Shown here: positions 45,329 through 53,545 of the stretch, in pieces | Position numbering within the stretch: position 1 is the stretch's first letter | Layout of the letters: each line of letters begins with the position of its first letter | Assembly (NCBI RefSeq): GCF_002056795.1 | Contig: NZ_CP020104.1 | Location: 3,111,001 to 3,175,000 of the forward strand | Length of the DNA stretch: 64,000 bases | Direction: 5' to 3' | Origin: Spirosoma aerolatum | GTDB lineage: Bacteria; Bacteroidota; Bacteroidia; Cytophagales; Spirosomataceae | Made by a program: the position numbers and the translations under genes | Notes under the pieces: generated by a model | Told to the model about the DNA's origin: nothing | What the model saw: only the letters and a program-made list of their open reading frames with translations | Databases searched by the model: none

Positions 45329-47092
45329 ATGAGTAACACGATAGATTATCAGCAACGATCGCTTGGCCTTACCTTCACCCCAGAGCATACGGCCCGGATA
45401 TATGTATGGGCACCTTTTGCCACCAAGGTAGCCGTTACCAGCCCTGCGAATTTATCGGAATTACCGTTACAAAAGGATACTGACGGGTACTGGTATACCG
45501 AAACCGATCAGATCAAGCCCGGTGATTTATACACGTTTGTTATTAACGACGAGCAGGAATTCGCTGACCCAGCGTCGCTCATACAACCCCAGGGGGTTTA
45601 TGGCCCATCTGAGGCTTTTGATACCTCAGCTTTTTACTGGGAAGATGCGCACTGGATCAATCCGCCTATCGACGAATACATCATTTACGAACTCGATATC
45701 TGTACCTTTACGCCGGAAGGTACTTTGAAGGCGCTGATCCGTAAACTGAATCACCTGAAGAAGCTGGGCGTTACGGCTATTCTGCTCAGGCCGGTTACCC
45801 CGTTTCTGAATCCTAACAATCGACAGCAGGGAGCGCCTTTTTTATACGCTATTCAGACGTCCTGCGGTGGCCCGGCTCATCTGCAACAACTGGTAAATGC
45901 CTGCCATTTTGAAGGAATTGCGGTTATTCTGGATCTGGTGTATCATCGGGTCGAACAACCTGCAAAAGAGTTTGGAAACTTTGGCTTGCTGGCCAATTCG
46001 CAGGCCCGTTTGCCTAATCGTAAACCGGCTTTGTCCTATGAGGCTCATGAGCGCTATCTCATCGAAAATATGCTCATGTGGTTCCGGGAGTTTCATATCG
46101 ACGCGCTCCAGTTGACTGGTAGTCAAACCTTGTCCAATGCTGACCAATTGCTCCATCAGATGCGAACACATACGAGTGCGTTGACCCGCATTACCGGACG
46201 GCAATACTACCTGTTGGCTGAACACGATATGACGCAACGTCTGTCGGTTAACGATCTACAGACTTGGGATCTGCCTGTAGAGCAGGTATCGCCCGAAAAA
46301 ATGGCTGAGGCAACCGGTATATCCTTTGATCTGGAGATGGTCGCCAAGCGGTGTCAAACCCGACATTATCAGGAATCGTATCTGTATGATTCACACTTTT
46401 CGGAGGCACTCAACGAGTTATTTGATCAGGGTGATGGAGTAGGAGAAGGGCTGAAGTCTGTTTCGCAGAAAGGCCATAAAGCACAGCATAGCCTGCTGGA
46501 GGCCTATGCTGGTCAGTCACTTTCTACGGAATTCGTGAAGCTGATGGCTGGCTATATTTTGGTCAGTCCCTGTATACCTACCCTGTTTATGGGTGAAGAA
46601 TGGGGGGCTATGAATCCATTTCAGACACTGGCTCCTGGCGAGCCGGTTCCAATGGATTCGGCTCCTGAATCGCTGCTCATCGATCAGGAAAGTCAGTCGG
46701 TTTCTGCGTTGCCCTGGGAAATGCTGAGCGAACAACCCTGCCGCACCCTGTATCAGTATTATCAGTCGCTTACGGCGCTCCGGCGACAGCAACCAGCCCT
46801 GTATCACCTCAATCCGAAGCAAACCCGGACAATTCACAAGGAGGGAGAGCCAACCATTCGTATGCACCGGTCATTTAAGGCCAATGAGGTGGTGTGTCTG
46901 ATGAATTTTTCGCCTGAAAAGCAGATTGTTACGTTGCCTGATCTGGGCAACGGCTGGCAGAAACTGCTCGATTCGGCCGATCCGGTCTGGGGTGGTCCGG
47001 GCCCGTCGCCCGAGTTGGTGACGAATACTACAACGCTGACACTACAGCCCGAATCAATCGTAATTTATAAAGTGCTGCCCCAAAACTGTTAA
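45329..47092 (+). CDS. TreZ-like GH13 protein lacking catalytic residues
   Basis: 587 residues from the Met at 45329; an in-frame ATG at 45287 is possible. Layout follows malto-oligosyltrehalose trehalohydrolase: CBM48-like N-domain (LTFTPEHTARIYVWAPFA), LIQPQGVYGPSEAFD, IYELDICTFTPEGTL, a TIM barrel, and LFMGEEWGAMNPF. Residues numbered from 45329: region I is ILDLVYHR (D202 kept, but the N-H pair is H-R). Region II is IDALQLTGSQTL, with Thr263 where the nucleophile Asp should be and Gln for Arg. Region III keeps E298 (LLAEHD). Region IV, normally QNHDQ, is QKGHK (Asp to His383). It is probably not a glycosidase. No TreY is adjacent. Confidence 0.8.
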   Translation: MSNTIDYQQRSLGLTFTPEHTARIYVWAPFATKVAVTSPANLSELPLQKDTDGYWYTETDQIKPGDLYTFVINDEQEFADPASLIQPQGVYGPSEAFDTSAFYWEDAHWINPPIDEYIIYELDICTFTPEGTLKALIRKLNHLKKLGVTAILLRPVTPFLNPNNRQQGAPFLYAIQTSCGGPAHLQQLVNACHFEGIAVILDLVYHRVEQPAKEFGNFGLLANSQARLPNRKPALSYEAHERYLIENMLMWFREFHIDALQLTGSQTLSNADQLLHQMRTHTSALTRITGRQYYLLAEHDMTQRLSVNDLQTWDLPVEQVSPEKMAEATGISFDLEMVAKRCQTRHYQESYLYDSHFSEALNELFDQGDGVGEGLKSVSQKGHKAQHSLLEAYAGQSLSTEFVKLMAGYILVSPCIPTLFMGEEWGAMNPFQTLAPGEPVPMDSAPESLLIDQESQSVSALPWEMLSEQPCRTLYQYYQSLTALRRQQPALYHLNPKQTRTIHKEGEPTIRMHRSFKANEVVCLMNFSPEKQIVTLPDLGNGWQKLLDSADPVWGGPGPSPELVTNTTTLTLQPESIVIYKVLPQNC

Positions 47093-47151
47093 GGGAATAC
47101 CATGTACGGAAGCCACCCATCCGGCCATAGTCGTTTGGGGTATAGGCCAAT

Positions 47152-47206
47152 CTAAGCAGTTTCTAAGTAGGTATTAAGCCGTCGTTAAGGGTGAGGCAGC
47201 ATATTG
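47152..47206 (+). promoter_or_regulatory. Array B: four 11-bp direct repeats upstream of the universal stress protein
   Basis: Cores CTAAG at 47152, CTAAG at 47163, TTAAG at 47174 and TTAAG at 47185, all 11 bp apart. ATTG at 47203-47206 stands in the -7 position (14 bases after the last core). The gene starts 46 bases after the array. Confidence 0.8.
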
Positions 47207-47234
47207 TCAATAGTACCTAATTACGTCTATACGT

Positions 47235-48170
47235 ATGAAAGATTTAACTATAAAGCGAATACTGGTTCCCATCGATCTGGATCATAGTTCTCAGGAAATC
47301 ATGAATCTGGCTGTCGCCATGAGCCAACGACACAACGCTCACATCCGGCTACTGTATGTCATTAGCCCTGAGCATTACACTTTTCCTTCTACAAATAGCT
47401 TCATGGTATCGATGCCCCGTGAGGATATAGTTGATAGAGAAACCCGGCGATTACAGGAACAGGCCGATGCCCTACTGAGTGAGTTTTCGATTGAGTACTC
47501 TGTCGAATGCCGTATCGGAGCTATCGCTGAGCGAATTGTAGAAGCGGCTACCGAATTTAAGGCAGACCTGATCGTAATGGGTACACATGGCCCTGCAGGT
47601 TTGTTACACTACGTCATGGGCTCCGAAGCCTTTCATGTGATCAATCAGAGCGCTTGTCCTGTGCTAACCATACCCGAGCAGGCCAGTGTAGGTGAGTTTA
47701 AAGAACTACTTTTTCCAGTTCGACCTATTCCTGAGGCTATTGTGAAATATGAATTTGCCCGGGCTATTGCGCTTGAAAATCAGGCGCATATTACCGTTCT
47801 AGGCATAGCCGACGGATTGGATACCGAAGCGGGTAAAGCCATTGATGTTGATATGGCATTGTTGACAAGTCAGATCGTAGACGACGCTCTTGAGACAGAT
47901 TCACTACTGGCACAAACCAATGCCGTAGAGGCCGTTTTGCAGCATGCTGAGGAACAGAATGCCGATTTAATCGTTATCACGGCTGATCGGGCCGCCGACA
48001 TTCGACACCTGTTCGTCGGGCCTTTCTTTAAACAGATTATCAGTCAGTCCAAACGACCTGTGTTATGCGTGAAACCAGAAACCCCAGTTCCTGGTCAACC
48101 GGTCCGTGGCGCAACCATACCACTATTCCCGATAATGGATCAATTGAGTTTCCCCCTAAACCCCGCTTAG
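47235..48170 (+). CDS. Universal stress protein with two UspA domains
   Basis: 311 residues. Two Usp domains: residues 1-150 (KRILVPIDLDHSSQEIM, VMGTHGPAGLLHYVMGSEA, CPVLTIP) and 155-295 (ELLFPVRPIPEAIVKYEFA, DLIVITADRAADIRHL, RPVLCVKP). The first keeps an ATP-binding-like G-x2-G-x9-G motif (GTHGPAGLLHYVMGS); the second lacks it. Tandem Usp proteins are common in stressed or starved Bacteroidota. It is directly under array B, so it belongs to the proposed regulon. Confidence 0.9.
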   Translation: MKDLTIKRILVPIDLDHSSQEIMNLAVAMSQRHNAHIRLLYVISPEHYTFPSTNSFMVSMPREDIVDRETRRLQEQADALLSEFSIEYSVECRIGAIAERIVEAATEFKADLIVMGTHGPAGLLHYVMGSEAFHVINQSACPVLTIPEQASVGEFKELLFPVRPIPEAIVKYEFARAIALENQAHITVLGIADGLDTEAGKAIDVDMALLTSQIVDDALETDSLLAQTNAVEAVLQHAEEQNADLIVITADRAADIRHLFVGPFFKQIISQSKRPVLCVKPETPVPGQPVRGATIPLFPIMDQLSFPLNPA

Positions 48171-48172
48171 TG

Positions 48173-48230
48173 GTCAGGTCGATACAGGCCTGTAGCTTAT
48201 TCCTAAGTAATACTCCTACATCGACCTGAC
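48173..48230. terminator. Bidirectional terminator between convergent genes
   Basis: GTCAGGTCGAT (48173-48183) and ATCGACCTGAC (48220-48230) are exact 11-base complements. They lie between the stress-protein stop (48170) and the trehalase stop (48237), with a small palindrome TACAGGCCTGTA inside the loop. Confidence 0.6.
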
Positions 48231-48236
48231 GGCCTC

Positions 48237-49850
48237 CTATTTCTCACTGAGTAACTTGACTAACACGCCGTTAGTCCAGCCGAAACCGTCCTGATTGGGA
48301 TATTCTCCGCCTTTGGCCGCTGCTGTACTAATCACATCGTATTTTTCGACCATCTTGCCCGACGCTCTGTAGACGCGCAGATTTTCGGCCACCCAATACG
48401 TCTTGATCTTGTTGGCGAGCGGAACCTGATGATACGTGCGAAGTCCCTGAATGGTTATCCATTGCAGCGGTGCCCAGCCGTTGGGGGCATCCCACTGCTG
48501 CCCCGTAGTTTGCAGTGTCGTCGTTAGGCCGCCTGGCTTCAGAAACGATTGTTCCAGTCTGCGGGCCACCGCTACAGCCTGGGCCGACGTAGCAATTTTT
48601 ACAAAAAGAGGGTACACGCCTGCCAGCGAATAAACCGACGATGGTTTGCGGGTAACGAAATCATAATCGAAGAAGAATCCGCTTTTAGGATTCCAGCAAT
48701 AGCGTTGGATGGCCATACGACGCTGCTGGGCCAGTTGCTCATAGGCTTTCGAACGAGTCAGATCGCCTTTTAGCCGGTACCCATCTGCCAATGTTTGCTC
48801 CAGATTGACCAGTAGCGCATTTAAATCGACAGGAATAAAATCGGTCGTATGAATCGTGCGTAGATTTTTACCATCGCGAAACCACCGACTGCTGAAATCC
48901 CAACCCGACTCAGCCGCAGCCCGAAGATGTCGGAAAAGAACCGATGGGTTTTTGGCATGCCGGGCCAGTTGAACATCCTCCCGATACGATTCCGGGCGCG
49001 GGGTCGATTGGTCGTCATAGTAACGATTCAGATACACACCTTCGGCCAATTGTACCACCCGTCGGTAAACCGGTTGTTGCGTTGTTAACTGGTCTTTGCC
49101 ATCCATCCAGAAAGCATACTCCTGCTGGAGTTCAGGCAAATAGGTGAGTAACGCCCGACGCCCTTGAATTTCTGTGAGCAGATTGACCATGAACGAGAAA
49201 AACGGCGGTTGTGACCGACTCAGAAAATACGTTCGGTTTCCGTTGGGAATAAAACCAAACGTACGGATCAGGTGGGCGAAGTTATCGACCATATTTCTGA
49301 TAAGTGCAGTTTTGCCCGAAGCCCGAAGGCCCATCATCGTAAAATAGCTATCCCAGTAATAAATCTCCCCAAAACGCCCACCGGGCACGACGTACGGATT
49401 AGGTAAGGGAATCAGCGATCCTACCTGTTCCCCTGATTTAGACCGGGGCGTGGCCGGGCGAGTGAGTACAGGCCATAAATCCGTTATGTGCTGACTCGCT
49501 GATTGACCAATACGACTTGTGTAGCCCGATGCGGGCTTGGTAGGTAGCGTAAACTGCTGTAAAACAAACGTTTTTAAGTTGAAGTCGTTACGCTGCCGGG
49601 CTTTCTCGTAGCTGGCCAGAATGGCTTCTGGCGGGTAGTTGGGAATGCAGTCGGCAAATGTTTTCGAATCGGGGAAAACCGCTTTTAGCTGAACGGCTTC
49701 AAATAACTTACCGAATTGCTCGTCGGGACCTGGTAAGGATCGTTGCTCTAGACTGGAGTTTTTGAGGACCTGCTGCCCCTGACTGGCGGGTAGACCACCA
49801 AAAAAGAAAACAAGTAATAAAAAGTATTGAATCCGATGGTATTGTTTCAT
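48237..49850 (-). CDS. treA: Periplasmic alpha,alpha-trehalase (GH37)
   Basis: 537 residues from the Met at 49850, which starts a signal peptide (MKQYHRIQYFLLLVFFFGG then ASQGQQ). GH37 signature 1 is PGGRFGEIYYWDSYFTMMGL and signature 2 is QWDAPNGWAPLQWITIQGLR; both are complete. The C-terminus has KYDVISTAAAKGGEYPNQDGFGWTNG, with the conserved E-Y-x-x-Q-x-G-F-G-W-x-N-G motif. It splits trehalose to two glucose outside the cytoplasm. It lies directly after the TreS-maltokinase gene on the same strand, so it is likely in the operon controlled by array C. Confidence 0.95.
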   Translation of the reverse strand: MKQYHRIQYFLLLVFFFGGLPASQGQQVLKNSSLEQRSLPGPDEQFGKLFEAVQLKAVFPDSKTFADCIPNYPPEAILASYEKARQRNDFNLKTFVLQQFTLPTKPASGYTSRIGQSASQHITDLWPVLTRPATPRSKSGEQVGSLIPLPNPYVVPGGRFGEIYYWDSYFTMMGLRASGKTALIRNMVDNFAHLIRTFGFIPNGNRTYFLSRSQPPFFSFMVNLLTEIQGRRALLTYLPELQQEYAFWMDGKDQLTTQQPVYRRVVQLAEGVYLNRYYDDQSTPRPESYREDVQLARHAKNPSVLFRHLRAAAESGWDFSSRWFRDGKNLRTIHTTDFIPVDLNALLVNLEQTLADGYRLKGDLTRSKAYEQLAQQRRMAIQRYCWNPKSGFFFDYDFVTRKPSSVYSLAGVYPLFVKIATSAQAVAVARRLEQSFLKPGGLTTTLQTTGQQWDAPNGWAPLQWITIQGLRTYHQVPLANKIKTYWVAENLRVYRASGKMVEKYDVISTAAAKGGEYPNQDGFGWTNGVLVKLLSEK

Positions 49851-49880
49851 GAAGTTCCGTTTATGGATAGGGGCGTTCAA

Positions 49881-52800
49881 TTAGAACGACCCTATCCCAT
49901 CAACTGTCTCAGGCACAAACTCTTTCGTTGGCGTGCCCGACCGGTCTATAATCGATTGAATAAGCTGCAACGGCACGCGTACCCAATCGGGACGATGACT
50001 CAACTCCCGATTTAAATCCGAGATGGCTTTTTCGAGCAGATAGGTATCCAGCATCATTTGCAAATCGTCGGGATCGTCAGGAATGAACGAGCTGCCCCGA
50101 ACTGTATCCAGATACGCTTCCATGAAAAACCGGCTCATGCAACGCGCCCAGAATTCGGCATAGGGTAGTAGGGGAACCGTGTCTTTGGCCGTAACCTGAT
50201 TTGTCTGTAAAAAACCTTCGTAGCCTACGTAGTAAAACGAGCGAATCAGGGATGCTACATCGCGCAGGGGCGACCGCTTCAATCGACGTTCGCTGTAACT
50301 CCGGCCCGACTCGCCACCGAAGTCCTGAATAGCGATGTCTTTTCCTGTCAGCAGAATCTTTTCCAATTGCAGATCGCCATGAATACGAATTTTTGTGCTG
50401 ACCAGTTTTTTACCATAAATGCGTTTGAACAGGGCTAAAACCTCTTCTTTTCGGCCTAGTATTCGTTCCACATCCTGCCGTACATCTTCCGGAAGGCGTT
50501 GAAGATTCCGTTTCTGCGTCTGGTAGCTTTCGCGAACCAGCGATTGAAAACCGGCATATAAAGAGCGCTGATAATGCAGGGAAAACTCTTCCGGGGCAAA
50601 ATCTCCCAGTGTCTTGTCAGACGCCAGTGCCCGGTGCATCTGTCCGATTCGTTTCCCTAAAAGGCGCACCTGCTCGGCGGCACGATGCCCGATCAACTCC
50701 TGGGTTTCATGCCCAAGCTCAGCGAAGGAGACGGGCTGACTCAATGTACCCAGGCTGGCATTCACCGCATCGGCCAACTGTGCTGAATTGCGGGCCAGAA
50801 TCCGCTCAATGAAATTGTTGATGCGTTCCAGTACGTACTGTTTGCCATCGCCATGCTGCGCTACCAGTTTCTGCATAACGGCCAGCATGATTGGTTCGCC
50901 AGAAACAAGCATTTCAAGCATCCCCGCGAACGGAGGGACATTTGAAAAACCAGCCTTTTCTGAAAGGAACCAGCTCATCTCGGCATCCGGGTTGATGGAT
51001 CGGTCTACTTTCCGGTATACTTTCAGAACGTAACAGTGGTCGTAGACAATAGAGGCATAGGCTGGGCCAGAAGCCGCCAGTTTCGACTTTATTGCGTTGT
51101 GCTGCACTACGTAATCCGTTAGCATTGGCTTACTCTGGCGTACCAGGTTACCTTCTGCAGGCCTGTTTTCCCCAGCTATCTTCTGGAGTAATGCCTGCTG
51201 CACGTCAGGTAAGTACAGCCCATCACAGAGTACGCCCGACTCATGACCCAGATGCAGATCGGCCAGTACAGCCTGAGGGCAGCTATGCAGCAGAAGAGCG
51301 GACTGTAATTCATCGGCAAAGGCAACGACCAACTGGAAAATTTCGGGCAGATCGCGCTCGTACGACACTTCAAGCAACAGGATATAGGCCGATCCAACCG
51401 GCAACATCAGTGGGGCATGGTTCAGGATCGAAACACTTCGCATGGTTACGCTCTTTTCCTGGAACCAGTCGGTTCGGAGCAGGTAGTCGGGTAACACTTT
51501 CGTTTCCAGTCGTTCGCGGGTATTATGATTCAGAATTTGGCCCCAGAGAGCAACGTGTAGTTCGGGCAACTGGAGCGGGTTAGTCTGATTTACAGGTGCT
51601 TTTTCCAGTACAAACCATTGGTAGTCATGAGGAGCTAATGTGAAGAAATACATTTCCCGTTCAGAAACGGCCGGGAACGCATTACGGCTGAATAACTCGA
51701 CGGGTATATACCCACCGAACCCATCCAGCTCAATTTCGGCAGGTTGTGCATACTTCGACAGGTTGATGATAATCAGCAGAGTCTGCTCTTCGTAGGTGCG
51801 GGTAAACGCCAGCACTTTCGGATTTTCGACGTTCAGGAACCTCAAATCCCCTCGGCCAAATGCTTTGTATTTCTTCCGCAGCGTCATCATCCGCTTCATA
51901 AACCAGAACAGCGACGAGGTATTCTGACGCTGGGTTTCAACGTTAACGGACTCGTAATGGTACTCCGAATCGAGAATAGTGGGTAAATACAGCTTATGCG
52001 GATTGGCAGCCGAAAAGCCCGCATTCCGATCAGGTGACCATTGCATGGGCGTGCGAACCCCATCGCGGTCGCCCAGATACACGTTGTCGCCCATTCCGAT
52101 TTCGTCACCGTAATACAGAACGGGTGTACCGGGTAACGAGAAGAGCAGAGAATTCATCAGTTCGATTTTCTTCCGGTTGTTGCTCAGAAGGGGAGCCAGT
52201 CGATGGCGGAGACCGAGGTTAATACGGGATCGGGGATCTTTGATGTACGTTTTGTACATATAGTCCCGTTCTTCGTCGGTAACCATTTCCAGTGTCAGCT
52301 CATCGTGGTTGCGGAGAAAGATAGCCCACTGGCAGTTTTCGGGGATAGCGGGGGTTTGATCGAAAATGTCGGTGATGGGGTATCGATCTTCCATCTGCAA
52401 CGCCATAAACAGACGCGGCATGACCGGGAAGTGATAATTCATGTGGCATTCATCGCCATCACCAAAGTAAGACGCGGCATCTTCGGGCCACATGTTGGCT
52501 TCGGCCAGAAACACTACCCCCGGAAAATGATCATCGACGTGCTGGCGTAGCTGTTTTAGGAAAGCGTGTGTTTCGGGCAGGTTTTCGCCATTGGTGCCTT
52601 CCCGCTCGAACAGATACGGAACGGCATCGAGCCGGAAGCCATCCACACCCATTTCGCACCAGTAGTCGATGATGTTAAAAATCTCGCTTTGAACAAGCGG
52701 GTTATCGTAATTCAGATCCGGCTGGTGATGAAAAAAGCGGTGCCAGTAGTATTGCTGCGCTTCGTGATCCCAGGTCCAGTTTGAGTGTTCGAAATCCTGG

Positions 52801-53255
52801 AAAATAATGCGGACATCGTTGTATTGCGTAGGGTTGTCGGTCCACACATAGTAATCGCGTTCAGGCGATCCTTTTGGCGCTTTTCGGGCGCGTTGAAACC
52901 AGGGGTGCTGATCGGAGGTGTGGTTAATGACCAGCTCTGTAATAACTTTCAGATTCCGCTGATGGGCTTCGTGAAGTAGCGTTTTAAACTGGTCGATAGT
53001 ACCATACGACGGGTTAATGGTGTAGTAATCCGCAATGTCGTAGCCGTCATCGCGCAGGGGCGACGGATAGAAGGGCAACAGCCAGATCGCCGTAACGCCT
53101 AATTCCTGAAGGTAGTCCAGTTTCTGAAGCAGACCCTGAAAATCACCGATGCCGTCGCCATTGCCATCGCAAAAGGCTTTAATGTGCAATTCGTAAATAA
53201 TGGCATCCTTATACCACTGGAGATTGCCCTGAAGATCTATGTTCGTTTCTGTCAT
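49881..53255 (-). CDS. treS: Trehalose synthase (TreS) fused to maltokinase
   Basis: 1124 residues. N-terminal GH13 TreS (about 1-555) isomerises maltose and trehalose. Catalytic residues are D210 in VDGFRLDAVPYLFE, E252 in LAEANMWPEDAASYFGDG and D318 in FLRNHDE, all intact. The C-terminal half (about 600-1110) is a Pep2/Mak-type maltokinase with the HGDLQLEKILL catalytic loop and IQDFGGESGRSYSERR (D-F-G-like). It makes maltose-1-phosphate from maltose and ATP. This fusion usually feeds GlgE, but no GlgE is in the window. Transcribed from array C, with the trehalase 30 bases downstream. Confidence 0.94.
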   Translation of the reverse strand: MTETNIDLQGNLQWYKDAIIYELHIKAFCDGNGDGIGDFQGLLQKLDYLQELGVTAIWLLPFYPSPLRDDGYDIADYYTINPSYGTIDQFKTLLHEAHQRNLKVITELVINHTSDQHPWFQRARKAPKGSPERDYYVWTDNPTQYNDVRIIFQDFEHSNWTWDHEAQQYYWHRFFHHQPDLNYDNPLVQSEIFNIIDYWCEMGVDGFRLDAVPYLFEREGTNGENLPETHAFLKQLRQHVDDHFPGVVFLAEANMWPEDAASYFGDGDECHMNYHFPVMPRLFMALQMEDRYPITDIFDQTPAIPENCQWAIFLRNHDELTLEMVTDEERDYMYKTYIKDPRSRINLGLRHRLAPLLSNNRKKIELMNSLLFSLPGTPVLYYGDEIGMGDNVYLGDRDGVRTPMQWSPDRNAGFSAANPHKLYLPTILDSEYHYESVNVETQRQNTSSLFWFMKRMMTLRKKYKAFGRGDLRFLNVENPKVLAFTRTYEEQTLLIIINLSKYAQPAEIELDGFGGYIPVELFSRNAFPAVSEREMYFFTLAPHDYQWFVLEKAPVNQTNPLQLPELHVALWGQILNHNTRERLETKVLPDYLLRTDWFQEKSVTMRSVSILNHAPLMLPVGSAYILLLEVSYERDLPEIFQLVVAFADELQSALLLHSCPQAVLADLHLGHESGVLCDGLYLPDVQQALLQKIAGENRPAEGNLVRQSKPMLTDYVVQHNAIKSKLAASGPAYASIVYDHCYVLKVYRKVDRSINPDAEMSWFLSEKAGFSNVPPFAGMLEMLVSGEPIMLAVMQKLVAQHGDGKQYVLERINNFIERILARNSAQLADAVNASLGTLSQPVSFAELGHETQELIGHRAAEQVRLLGKRIGQMHRALASDKTLGDFAPEEFSLHYQRSLYAGFQSLVRESYQTQKRNLQRLPEDVRQDVERILGRKEEVLALFKRIYGKKLVSTKIRIHGDLQLEKILLTGKDIAIQDFGGESGRSYSERRLKRSPLRDVASLIRSFYYVGYEGFLQTNQVTAKDTVPLLPYAEFWARCMSRFFMEAYLDTVRGSSFIPDDPDDLQMMLDTYLLEKAISDLNRELSHRPDWVRVPLQLIQSIIDRSGTPTKEFVPETVDGIGSF

Positions 53256-53341
53256 GATTTCTGGAAGTAAACGATTCGAATGGTCGATAGCGCTAGCCAG
53301 ACTGGGGCTGAATCTAGCTCTATCGGCAAACAGTATTTTGG

Positions 53342-53396
53342 CAACTTCTTGATTCGAGCTAAGAATCTGCTTATAGACCGCTTAGAAATTACTTAG
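53342..53396 (-). promoter_or_regulatory. Array C: four 11-bp direct repeats upstream of treS (minus strand)
   Basis: Read on the minus strand: CTAAG (53396-53392), CTAAG (53385-53381), ATAAG (53374-53370), CTTAG (53363-53359), spaced 11 bp. TTG follows at 53344-53342, 15 bases on. The gene starts 104 bases after the array. It is back-to-back with array D. Confidence 0.75.
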
Positions 53397-53451
53397 AACG
53401 CTTTTGAGGCTTTGTTGTTTAGCAGGAAAGCAAACTTGTGATAGAACCTCT

Positions 53452-53507
53452 CTAAGAAGTTTCTAAGATTTACTTAAGTCGGTTCTAAGCCTGATAGACG
53501 TCTTTTG
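53452..53507 (+). promoter_or_regulatory. Array D: four 11-bp direct repeats upstream of otsAB
   Basis: CTAAG at 53452, CTAAG at 53463, TTAAG at 53474, CTAAG at 53485, all 11 bp apart. TTTG at 53504-53507, 15 bases after the last core. The same half-site order as array A; the first two repeats are nearly identical to array A (TCTAAGAAGTTTCTAAGAT). Confidence 0.82.
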
Positions 53508-53545
53508 TAGTACACACTGCGCGTTCAGTAACGCAACAAGCCTAC

